From RUG100 sp034927505 (GTDB taxonomy: Bacteria; Bacillota; Clostridia; Peptostreptococcales; Anaerovoracaceae): a DNA stretch of 64,000 nucleotides. The notes below the pieces were generated by a model that searched no databases, was not told where the DNA came from, and saw nothing but the letters and a program-made list of their open reading frames with translations. The position numbers were made by a program, and so were the translations under genes. The stretch covers positions 62,001 to 126,000 of the forward strand of contig JAYFPY010000028.1 of assembly GCA_034927505.1 (NCBI GenBank). The letters are read 5' to 3'. The stretch's first letter is position 1. Each line of letters begins with the position of its first letter. Positions 52,979 through 63,100 of the stretch are shown one piece after another.

Positions 52979-54883
52979 CTATCCTTCTATAAAAGTATCT
53001 TTCGGCTCGCCGCAGTCAGGGCAGATCCACTCTTCAGGCAGCGCATCGAACAAAGTTCCCGGGCTGACTCCTCCTTCCGGATCTCCGGCTGCAGGGTCGT
53101 ATTCGTATCCGCATCCCGGACAAACGTAAGTCTTCCACGGAGGTGCTTCCTTCTTTATGTTCGGCCTCTTCATCTTTACCATCGGAGGCGCCGGTTTCTT
53201 GGCTTTGCCGTTGTCCAGAGCCTTGGTCAGGATCGGCAGTATATCCATCAGGTCGCCTACTATTCCATAATCCGCATTCTTGAATATCGGCGCGTTCTTA
53301 TTCTTGTTGATGGCCACGATAGTAGTAGCTTCCCGGATGCCTTTGAGATGCTGGCCGGCTCCGGATATGCCGCATGCGATATACAGGTTGCCGGAGAATT
53401 TCTGGCCCGACATCCCCACATATCTGTCCAGCGGAACATATTTCAAAGTCTCTGCAACAGGTCTGGACGAACCTACGGCCGCTCCTGCCTGTTTTGCCAG
53501 CTCTTCGATCAGTTTCATGTTTTCCTTTTTACCTATGCCCTTGCCGGCACTGACTACTCTTTCGGCCTGAACGATCGGCGTGTCGATATCGATTCCTACG
53601 GTGAAATCATATCCATCGCCTTTCAGTGCTTCGACCAGAGAATCTACTTTCTGCTGATCGTCTCCTTCGCTGAAGATCATCTTTTTCCTGTGTCCGGTTA
53701 TCGGTCCCTTTCCCTTTGCATCTGCAAGAGTCGTCTTCGGCGGTCTGCCGATGATATGCGAAGCGATGACCACTCTCTGTATTTCGTTGGTCCCTTCATA
53801 GATCGTTGTTATCTTCGCATCACGGTAAGCTCTCTCGACTTCCATCCCTTTCAGGTATCCGTTCCCGCCGTACATCTGCAGTGCATCATTTACCACTTCC
53901 AGACAGATGTCCGAAGCATACTGTTTCGCCATTGCCGATTCCATGCCGTAAGGCTCGTGATGTTCCTTCAGCTCTGCCGCACTGTATATGAGCAGTCTGG
54001 CCGCCCTCAGTTTTGTCGCCATATCAGCGATCTTGAAGGAGTTGATCTGCTGGTGCGCGATCGGGATACCGAACTGGACTCTTTCCTTTGCATATTCCAC
54101 AGCGTGTTCGAAAGCTCCCTGAGCGATGCCCAAAGCCTGGCTGGCTATGCCTATACGTCCGCCGTCCAGTGTAGCCATGGCTATTTTGAATCCTTCGCCT
54201 TCTTTTCCCAGGATATTTTCCTTCGGCACCTTTACGTCATTGAATATCAGTTCAGCCGTTGCCGATGATCTGATACCCATCTTGTCGTAGTGATCTCCGA
54301 ATTCAAAACCATCCCATCCTTTTTCTACGATGAAGGCGCTGATGCCCTTGGTCCCGATGTTCGGCGTAGTTACTGCAAATACTACATAGGTATCTGCTCT
54401 GTCGGCGTTGGTGATGAATATCTTTCCGCCGTTGAGTATATAGTTGTCGCCCTGCAGCACGGCGGTAGTCTCTGTGCCGCCGGCGTCACTGCCTGCGTTG
54501 GGCTCTGTCAAGCCGAAAGCCCCCAGTTTTTCACCTTTTGCCAGAGGGACCAGATATTTCTTCTTCTGTTCCTCTGTTCCAAATGCGGCTATCGGCCATG
54601 TCCCGAGAGAAACGTGAGCCGACAGGATGACTCCCATGCCGCCGTCTACTCTTGCCAGTTCCTCCACCGCAATAGCATAACTGATCACATCCAGCCCGGC
54701 GCCGCCGTATTTTTCAGGATACGGGATGCCCATCAGTCCCATTTTGGCCAGCTTTTTTACCGCCTCTTCAGGGAATTCATTATTCTGATCCAGCATGAAA
54801 GCTATGGGTTTTACTTCCTCTTCTGCAAAAGCCCGTATCTTTCCGCGCAGTTCTTCATGTTTTTCCGATGTACTGTAATACAT
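52979..54883 (-). CDS. Acyl-CoA dehydrogenase - ETF alpha domain - rubredoxin fusion
   Basis: 634 residues in three parts. Residues 1-380 are a complete acyl-CoA dehydrogenase (FGLTEPNAGSDAGG, MYGGNGYLKG, catalytic E363 in IYEGTNEIQ). Residues ~435-555 match the FAD-binding C-terminal domain of ETF alpha (VSAGKGIGKKEN, GMSGQKFSGNLYIACGISGA, DLMDILP). Residues 584-632 are a rubredoxin (CPGCG at 588-592, CPDCG at 621-625). The ETF alpha N-terminal domain and ETF beta are absent. Electrons could pass acyl-CoA, FAD, ETF FAD, rubredoxin iron, then the flavodiiron protein next door. The substrate is unknown. Confidence 0.92.
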   Translation of the reverse strand: MYYSTSEKHEELRGKIRAFAEEEVKPIAFMLDQNNEFPEEAVKKLAKMGLMGIPYPEKYGGAGLDVISYAIAVEELARVDGGMGVILSAHVSLGTWPIAAFGTEEQKKKYLVPLAKGEKLGAFGLTEPNAGSDAGGTETTAVLQGDNYILNGGKIFITNADRADTYVVFAVTTPNIGTKGISAFIVEKGWDGFEFGDHYDKMGIRSSATAELIFNDVKVPKENILGKEGEGFKIAMATLDGGRIGIASQALGIAQGAFEHAVEYAKERVQFGIPIAHQQINSFKIADMATKLRAARLLIYSAAELKEHHEPYGMESAMAKQYASDICLEVVNDALQMYGGNGYLKGMEVERAYRDAKITTIYEGTNEIQRVVIASHIIGRPPKTTLADAKGKGPITGHRKKMIFSEGDDQQKVDSLVEALKGDGYDFTVGIDIDTPIVQAERVVSAGKGIGKKENMKLIEELAKQAGAAVGSSRPVAETLKYVPLDRYVGMSGQKFSGNLYIACGISGAGQHLKGIREATTIVAINKNKNAPIFKNADYGIVGDLMDILPILTKALDNGKAKKPAPPMVKMKRPNIKKEAPPWKTYVCPGCGYEYDPAAGDPEGGVSPGTLFDALPEEWICPDCGEPKDTFIEG

Positions 54884-54961
54884 ATATTCTACCTCCTTGC
54901 TGTTTTTCTTTATTTTCTGATATTTACCCCTGCTCTCTTTACCTAAACGTGTTTTATCAAA

Positions 54962-55005
54962 AACCCCGGACTCCGCAGAAGTGGATCTGCGGAGCCCGGG
55001 GTTTC
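54962..55005 (-). terminator. Terminator after the diaminopentanoate-dehydrogenase-like gene
   Basis: AAACCCCGG-CTCCGCAGA pairs with TCTGCGGAG-CCGGGGTTT, with TTTTTG on the minus strand; it separates this gene from the redox operon. Confidence 0.85.
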
Positions 55006-55036
55006 CATTTTTATTATTTGCGAGTCGCTTCGCAGG

Positions 55037-56122
55037 TCATTTTGATTCTACATAAAAGTTCATAGGCTTTATCATGTACCTGTTATCCGGGAAGTTGTCC
55101 GTTGTAACATAGCCGGGCTCCGCATCTATCAGCTGCGGTATTCTGTTCACAATAGTCGCGCAGGTCAGCTCTACGGTTGCCGGTCTGTTGACCACAACTG
55201 TGGTCTCAGGTTCCCCTGAGAGAGTCCACTGATTTTTGTCGAATTCGTCCGGTGCATATACCTTTCCTATGCATTCCGTTTCCAGCGTGATCCCCTCTTC
55301 AGTCTCCGTGGTCACTATAGCCGACATTCCTGTGGCATCTCCTGCCTTGATGGTTATTCCCAGTGTCTCGGACTTCAGATCTTTTTCATATGTATGAGGC
55401 ACACACTTCTGTGTCTGTGTTTTTATGGTCAGTCCCAGTCTGCTGCACAGCCAGCCGTTCTGATTCCACATGTATGACGGGATATATTCTCCTTTTTCCA
55501 CCAGTTCTTTTATTTCATCTGAAGAAAGACTGTTGTAGTTTCCTATTTCTTTATTGAATTCTTCTATTGTCATCCCGGCTCCGTGACCCTCGGCGAGAGC
55601 AATGCCGTAGTCCTCAACGTTATAGCTGCTGGAACCTTTTATCTTTGTGATCCGTGCAGAGGATCCTGCCAGATTCGTTACCAGTGTCCCCCAGTACAGA
55701 TCCGGATATCCGCTGCCGCACAGTGTGCATCCGCCTTCTTTGGCCATTGCATCCAGTTTTTTTACCAGCTCCGGCGATGAATTCTGCGGATATATGGCTT
55801 CCTCGCAGGTCGTGATCGCGTTGACTCCGTTTTTCGCACATATCGTAAGAATAGTCTCCAGTTCTGCAACAGTGCTGCGGGTGGCAATGACGCATACATC
55901 AGGCTTTTCTCTGCCTATTATCCGTTCTGCATCCGCTGCTGCCGAGACTGTGACGCCGGTTTTTTCTCCGGTCCCCATTATTTCCGAAATGTCTTTTCCG
56001 ACCGCACCCGGATCCATATCGAAAGCGGCAACTATACTGCCGCCCTTTTCTGTTACATATCTCATCAGATATGCGCTCATCTTTCCGCAGCCGAATTGTA
56101 CCGTTTTCACTTTGCGCTCCAT
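55037..56122 (-). CDS. 2,4-diaminopentanoate dehydrogenase-like oxidoreductase
   Basis: About 361 residues from ATG 56122, after AAGGAGGT. An N-terminal Rossmann domain of the DapB type (VQFGCGKMSAYLMRY, VCVIATRS) and a long C-terminal domain (GSGYPDLYWGTLV, GAGMTIEEFNKEIGNYN) resemble Ord of the oxidative ornithine pathway, which deaminates 2,4-diaminopentanoate. No ora/orr genes are near, so the substrate could differ. A MerR gene lies just upstream, and the promoter between them has a 19-bp spacer, so the gene is probably MerR-activated. Confidence 0.65.
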   Translation of the reverse strand: MERKVKTVQFGCGKMSAYLMRYVTEKGGSIVAAFDMDPGAVGKDISEIMGTGEKTGVTVSAAADAERIIGREKPDVCVIATRSTVAELETILTICAKNGVNAITTCEEAIYPQNSSPELVKKLDAMAKEGGCTLCGSGYPDLYWGTLVTNLAGSSARITKIKGSSSYNVEDYGIALAEGHGAGMTIEEFNKEIGNYNSLSSDEIKELVEKGEYIPSYMWNQNGWLCSRLGLTIKTQTQKCVPHTYEKDLKSETLGITIKAGDATGMSAIVTTETEEGITLETECIGKVYAPDEFDKNQWTLSGEPETTVVVNRPATVELTCATIVNRIPQLIDAEPGYVTTDNFPDNRYMIKPMNFYVESK

Positions 56123-56147
56123 AAGATTACCTCCTTGCAATAAAAAT

Positions 56148-56196
56148 ATAACCTCTGTACTTTGTAGTATAGAGGTTATAGCATGTATAATGTCAA
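56148..56196 (-). promoter_or_regulatory. MerR-type promoter (19-bp spacer) with dyad
   Basis: On the minus strand, TTGACA (56191-56196), 19 bp, TATACT (56166-56171). A dyad ATAACCTCT/AGAGGTTAT (56148-56179) spans the -10 and start region. The long spacer is characteristic of promoters activated by MerR proteins, and the MerR gene ends at 56193. Confidence 0.75.
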
Positions 56197-57032
56197 GCCC
56201 TTACGACAGGTACCTGTATCTTGTAGAACATCTGCCGATGATCGAATTCCGGCATGGGAAAATCTATGATCACTTCGCAGAGATAATCTCCCGCCGCCTT
56301 ATATCCCCCGCTCCTGACAGCATCGAAAAGTTTATTTGCATTGTCCGCTTCTGCATTGAAATCCGAAGAACACATGCACATATACATACCGTCCGGCGTC
56401 CGCTCTGTATTCCTCTGTCCGCTTTCATCTTCATCCACAAAGACAAATATCTCGTCGGAGAAAAGTTCTTTTTTCTCGAAATGATGCCTCCGTATTATCG
56501 TCCCTATATTGCAGAAATATGAAAGATGTATACCTTTGTCCAGCAGATCGTGTTTCAGCTTTCTCAGCATATACTCATAACCGGCATCGTCCTGTGCAAA
56601 GAAGTCTTCCTCGCATTTATATATATATATTTCTCTTTCCGGAATGAATTCAAGAAAGACCCGCCCGTCTTTGGGGAGAGCTTCATAACGTTTATAGTTG
56701 TCCAGCGTGCGCAGTATCATGTCTCGGCTTTTCCCCAGATTGTCGATCTGCCGGTCCATTTCCTTTATCTGCACATCCAGCAGTTCTTTCACAGATCCCG
56801 GTCCGTTGCCCTCTAGCAGCTCCCCGATCTGTTTTAAAGTCATTCCATAAGTCTTGAGATACTGGATGAAGTCCAGCCGTGCGGACTGGGTTATGTAGTA
56901 ATACCGGTAGCCGGTCTCCTCTTCTGTGAAAGCCGGGACCAAAAGGCCCTCTCTATCATACAGTCTAAGAGTTTGTTTTGACACTCTGTTCAATTCTGCC
57001 ATCTGTCCGATACTTAGTTTTTGCATATCCAT
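56193..57032 (-). CDS. MerR-family regulator with effector-binding domain (BmrR-like)
   Basis: 279 residues. The N-terminal MerR helix-turn-helix (LSIGQMAELNRVSKQTLRLYD, ETGYRYYY) is followed by the dimerising coiled coil (about 75-120), then a ~150-residue GyrI/BmrR-like effector domain (YMCMCSSDFNAEADNANKLF, YLCEVIIDFPMPEFD). Such proteins bind small, often cationic ligands. The target is most likely the next gene through the 19-bp-spacer promoter. Confidence 0.88.
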   Translation of the reverse strand: MDMQKLSIGQMAELNRVSKQTLRLYDREGLLVPAFTEEETGYRYYYITQSARLDFIQYLKTYGMTLKQIGELLEGNGPGSVKELLDVQIKEMDRQIDNLGKSRDMILRTLDNYKRYEALPKDGRVFLEFIPEREIYIYKCEEDFFAQDDAGYEYMLRKLKHDLLDKGIHLSYFCNIGTIIRRHHFEKKELFSDEIFVFVDEDESGQRNTERTPDGMYMCMCSSDFNAEADNANKLFDAVRSGGYKAAGDYLCEVIIDFPMPEFDHRQMFYKIQVPVVRA

Positions 57033-57072
57033 TTACATATTGTAACAAATAGCAGCTGTAAACGAAAGGCCT

Positions 57073-57110
57073 CCCCCAATAAATCATCAGGGGAGGTCTC
57101 CATATTCTCA
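57073..57110 (-). terminator. Terminator after the giant surface protein gene
   Basis: GACCTCCCC...GGGGGAGG hairpin followed by CCTTTCGTTT on the minus strand. Confidence 0.6.
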
Positions 57111-57124
57111 GTTATAACTGTTGT

Positions 57125-60100
57125 TTACTGCTCTTTTCTGCGTTTCGCAGCTGCCATTCCGGCTCCGGCTGCTGCTATTATCATCAGCAGCAGGTACGGC
57201 ATCATTGTCGTATCATCTCCGGTTTTTGTCTTTGAGCCGTAATGCTTGACAGTTCCTGCCGGAAGAGTTCCGTCATCGTTGCCGTCTCCGTTTCCGATGC
57301 CGGCCTTGCTCTTGTCATATTTGTTTGTGAATGTCATTTTGCTGACAGACTTGCTGCCTTTCTTGTATGTCACGTCTTTCTCGAATCCGTCTTTTCCTTC
57401 TGTTATGACCACTGTCATTGTGTATTCTGCCTTGTCATATGTGTAGCCTGCTGTGCCCGTATCGACTTCTCCCAGTTCGTATACATATGTTCCGGCTTTC
57501 ATGTAAGTCATCCATCCGAATTCTACGGATCCTGCACCTTTTATCGTCTTTTCCAGACGCTGTGCAGAAGTGCTGCCCGGCATAGGCGATCCTGCTGTCT
57601 TTGCCTTCATATAGAATTTGAACGTTCCCTTCTTTGAAGGTTTGTCTCCGCTGACCTTCTTGGCTACAGGCGGATCCTGCATTATCAACGTCCATTCTTT
57701 GACTGTCACATTTACAGTTATGGTCATTTCATTTCCGTCCTTGTCTGTCGCCGTATATGTTACAGGATATGTTCCCGGTTCTGCCTTCAGCTGCGATCTG
57801 TCTTTCACGGTCACAGTCAGCGGATTTCCGTTCTCATCATAAGCCGATGCATTGCCCAGCTTTATCAGATCGGCATCTGTCAGCCCGTCTACCTGAGTCT
57901 TTCCTACGGAGAAATCATTTCCTCCGATCTCGCCGCCGGTATATGAACCTTCATGATCGTACAGAGTCACATCGACTGTCACTGTCTTTCCTTCTTCAGT
58001 GGTGAATTTCAGAGGATATGTACCGGTCTTCCCTGCAGCCTTGGCATCGTTTATAGTCTTCAGCATGGTCTGATCCACTATCAGTTCTCCCGATGGTATC
58101 GGGTTGCCGTCCTTGTCCTGTCCCACAGCCTTTGCCAGTTCGATCGCCTTTGCATTTGTCAGATCCGGATTGGCTTTTCCGTCCTTATCTTTGATGCCGT
58201 ACATGAAGTCGTTTGCCGATATCTGCCCCGCATCTTTGCCCACATCTGTATAGTCTCTCAGCGAAACTATTATCTTCGCTGTTTTTCCATCCGGCGTTTT
58301 GAATGTCAGTTCATAGTCGTCTTTTTTACCTGCATCTTTGGCATCATTGATGATTTTCAGCTGGTCGGCATCAACTGTGACTTTTGACAGATCCATCGGA
58401 GTGCCGTCTTTATTGAATGCCTCTGTCGAAGCCAGCATTTTAGCGATGTCTTCACTGATATCCGCCGCTGCTCCGCCGTTCTTGTCTTTAATGCCGTATT
58501 CGAAGTTGTTGGCTGTTATGCTCTCTTCTCCGTCATTTTTGTTCACGCCGTTGTCTTTCAGTGTGACAGTGATCTCTGATTCCACGCCGTCATCTGTAGT
58601 GAATTTCAGTTTGTACGGTCCTGTCTCTCCTGCTGTTACCGCATCGTTTATGGCTTTCAGCTGATCCTGATCCACTTTGATGTTATCAACAGTGACCGGA
58701 TCGCCGTTTTTGTCCGTAGCCGATACATCAGACAGCTTCTTCGCTATAGCGTCTGTTATTGCATCCGCCGTCTTGCCTTCCGGATCCCTTACCGCATACG
58801 AGAAGTCATTCCCTGCTATGGCCGCCAGATCTTCGTTCGGATTGGTCCCGATATCTTTCAGGGTCACCGGCACGGTTATCTCATATCCGTCCTTTGTCTT
58901 GAATGTCAGGTCGTACACGCCTTCTTTCCCGTCATGCTTGGCCTGATTTATCGCTGCCAGCATATCTTCATCTACTATTATGTCTTTTGCGTCTATAGAA
59001 CATCCGTTATTGTCATGAGCAGCTATCTGTGCCAGACGTACTGCTTCATCGGTTGTGATGTCCGGTGTTTCCTTCAACGTCTTCGTGTCCTTCATGGCAT
59101 ATGTAAAGCCTTCGCCTGTGATGTAGCCCTTCTCGGTAGTCACTTTAGAGCCGATGTCCTTCAGAGTCACAGTGATTTCTGCTTCTTTTCCTCCGGGTTC
59201 TGTGAACTTCAGTTTGTATGGTCCTGTCTCTCCGGCTGCTATGGCATCATTTATGGCCTTCAGCTGATCCTTGTCGACCTCTATCTTATCTGTCTGCACC
59301 CTGTTGCCGTCCTTGTCATAGGCTATGACTGAAGACAGGTTCCTTGCAACCAGCTCTGTTATGTCCGCCGCCGTGTTGCCGTCGGAATCACGGACGCCGT
59401 ATTCGAAATCATTGGCGCCTATGCTGGTGTCCGTACCGTTTGAATTTGTCCCCACGTCAGTCAGAGTGACCTTTATCGTTGTTTCTTCATAAGCCGTGAA
59501 GAACTTCAGATCATATACTCCAACTTTCCCGGCATTCTTGGCATCGTTTATTACCTTCAGCATCTTCTGATCTACTTTGATATCGGAAGCAGACATGTCC
59601 AGGCCCTTGTCGTTGGTGGCCTGTACCGCTGACAGCAGTTTGGCCATATCCTGAGTTATGTTCAGGTTGGTCTTGCTGTCGGCGCTGTTCCTTATAGCAT
59701 ATGTGAAATCGTTGGCGCCTATGCTTGAAAGCTTGCTGCTATCAGGATCTTTGTTGACTCCTGTTCCCTTGAGTGTTATGTATGCCGTCACAGTCACCTT
59801 GTCTGCAGTTGTGTATGTTACAGGGAACTTGCCCAGTATTCCCGCATCGATATTAGCGTTTACATTCATCAGTTCAGTATTATCCACACTGATATCCTTG
59901 ACGTCTATAGCTTTTCCGTCGCTGTCTGTGGCAGCTACAGCCATCATTGCTTTGATCTCGTCTTTCGAAAGCGTAGGAGCCTTGTTGCCGTCCTTGTCTT
60001 TGACACTGTAGAACGTATCGTTGGCCGTTATATGGGTCTCCCCGTCTTTGATCTGCGTGCCGTGGGATTTTACAGTGATCTGTATAGTCACTGATGTTCC

Positions 60101-63100
60101 GCCGGCCGTTTTGTAAGTCATTGGGATCTTCGTTCCCGGAACAGCCGTCTTGTACTGGGCATTGAACGAATTCAGAGTCGTATTGTCAACAATGAGGTCC
60201 TTCACATCGATCGGGAATCCGTCCTTGTCCACTGCCGATACTGATGCCAGTTCCTTGGCCTTGTCTGCCGTAAGAGCAGCTTCATCCTGCCCGTACTCAA
60301 AGTTGTTGGCGCTGATGTTTTCTTTGCTTGTGACCAGTGTGCCTGCATCCTTGAAGGTGACAGTTACTGTAGTTTCAGTGCCGTTCGGCGTGCTGAACTT
60401 CAGATCTCTCTGATCCCCGGCCTTTATAGTCCCGGCTAGCAGTTCATCATTTATATTGCCTAATGTCGTTTCATCTACTATTAAGCTGCTTGTGTCTATT
60501 GTGTTGCCGTCAGCATCGATGGCCGCTACAAATGACAGCTGTCTGGCAGCGTACTGACTCATCTGTCCGAGACTGATACCGTAACAAAAATCATTGGCCG
60601 TAATACGCTCTTCCTTCTGTGCCGCGCCGTCTCCGTGATCTCTCAGTGTGACGTATATAGTCTTTGTCACTGACGCACTGACGACCGATGGTTGATACGT
60701 AAATGTCAAAGGCAGCTTTTTCACAGTCCCGGCAGCTATGGCATCATTTATAGCCTTCAGCTGAGCGGCATCTACTGATATATTATCCAGGCGGTCTGCT
60801 GTTCCGCCCTGCAGTCCGCCGACTACGTAAGACAGTAGTTTTGAAGCATTCTCGCTGATATTCCCTTCATCGATCCCGTAAGTAAAGTCCTGTGCATCAA
60901 TGGTCACATCGTAGAGGCCTGCGTTGATGTTGGTCAGCTCATGACCTTCCAGATTGTATACTATTTCTATATCTTTCGTGTATGAGTCCGGATCGAATAC
61001 AGACTGTGTGGCTGCAGTTCCTCCCGTTGCTTCTTTTGTGACCAGGTTCATCTTATCTATTTGACCGAACGTCACTTTATATTTTCCCACTTTTGGAACT
61101 GCCAGTTTATATTCTCCGTTGGCATCGCTGTCCGCTTTGTTATTGGTACCTGTCCATCCGTCCATTACCTTCAGCGCATTTCCGCTTGAATCTACCACTT
61201 CCAGTTTGGCGCCTGCATATTTATCATCACGGCCGCTGTAAAGAGAATTATAATCTTTTTCTTTCCAGACTTTACCGGAGATATACATATCGCTCAGCTG
61301 ATATTCCATCAGCGGCGACAGGCTGTAATCGTTGTACTTCCAGTTGTCTCCTACCTTATAGTTGTAGTACAGACTTGAATATGCCTTCTGCAGTCCTATT
61401 TCGTCCTTGTCGATGTTCAAATAGTTCACACTGAAGTTTACTAGCTCCTGATTCTCCATTTTCGGCACTGATATATGGATACTCTTGACATCCTTCAGGA
61501 AATCCGCTCTTTCTGTATCAGAAGACATTGCCTCCACTTGTGCAGTCGTCTTGTAGCCAAGATCTGCCGCATCTGTTCCACCTTTGAGACCTGCTTTGGC
61601 GGTATCCCATGATTTACTGTAACTGATCACAGCGCCCTTCGGGAATACCGAAGCATCTATAAGACTCTTCAGTCCCGCAGTGAACTGGGAACCTGAGCTG
61701 GTCTTTCTGCTGCCGTCTCCGGCATAATCCAGATACTGAGTAGTGCTGTCCTTGACAGGAATGTTCATGTATATATTCCAGTCTGTAGTGTCTGCGTCCA
61801 CGTCGCCTATTACTTTTATATTTCCTCCGAATTCATCGGAACTGGTGCCTGTGGCAGGCGTTACGAAATCACCTACCGAGGTATTGCCGTCCGGTGCCGT
61901 GGATGTCGGATATGTAGCGATGCCGGTCTCTTTCTTTTCGTTGATTATGATACTATTGGTCACAGCCTGTTCATACATGTCATACGGATTTTTCGATGTA
62001 AAGTACAGGTCTTTTTTCTCGCCTAAATTTTCCTGATACTGGCTTGATGTACTGTCAAATGTAACATAGTATCCGTTATCGGTGAAACAATTGTCTTTTT
62101 CATAAGCTGTGTCTAGCCATGAGTCTGTGATCGGCTGTTTTGCCGGGCCGTATTCCGTATTATAATCTGTCAGCAGTCCGAAGTTCACAGACGTGCCGCT
62201 GGAGATCTGTTTCTTGAACGTGATCTTCAGCATTCCGTATTTGGCATCGGCATCACCATCATTTGATGTATCACTGTCATTCAGTTTGTACTGCGGATAA
62301 TATGCCGCCGTCGCAACACTGCTGTCGATGCTTCCCGATTTATAATTCACATTCGGCATCAGTTTGTACCAGACAGTCGGCCTCAATGTAGAGACTCCAA
62401 CTCTCTTTGTCGCATCGGTAAATGTCCATGATGTCTTTGCCGTTACAGTCGTACTCTCCGACTGATTGACTGAATCAGGATTATAACTGATATCTTCCGT
62501 GAATTTGTTGATAACTTTCTTCGATCCTATCACCATCCTGGATGACTTCTGACTGTCTGAAAAATTCAGTGTTACCGGGTCGTCCTCGTCTGTTGCAAGA
62601 GTAGTCCAGTTGTCATATTTGAAAGATACATTATTGTACGTGAACTGATACCCGTCGCCCTTCGACTTAAGGTCGAATCCTGAAGGGGTGGTCTCCGGTA
62701 CAGCTTTGTTCCTTACCAGTCCTATGCTCGGGAACCTGGTCCTGTTCTGATTGTTGGTATACTCCACCTTCACGCTGGTCACATATTCTCCGTCGCCCAA
62801 AGCGAACGATGCGTAATATCTGTTATTGCCCGTGCCTATATAGTATTTTGAATCGTAGCCGAATGTAGCTTTCTTCCACGTATCTCCGCTGGTGTTCGTC
62901 TTATAGTAAGCTGTGGCACTTGAGTTGTAGTATCTGTCGCTGTAAGTGCCTGTAGTACTGTCATAGGCATAATAATTTGCATCCATTACCACGCCCTGTG
63001 TCAGAGACATCATGGCCTTTTCTTCATCTGTTGTGCCGACATCGTACAACAGAGTTGCACCCTTATGATATCCGGCAAAGTTCGAGTTCAGCTGATCGTT

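Noticed and set aside
52748..54268. 506-residue plus-strand open frame
   Set aside because: It is antisense to the acyl-CoA dehydrogenase fusion, has no ribosome binding site and has a shadow-frame composition.
57125..60905. Very recent repeat expansion in the surface protein
   Set aside because: Unit DNA sequences differ substantially, so the repeats are old and the assembly is not obviously collapsed.
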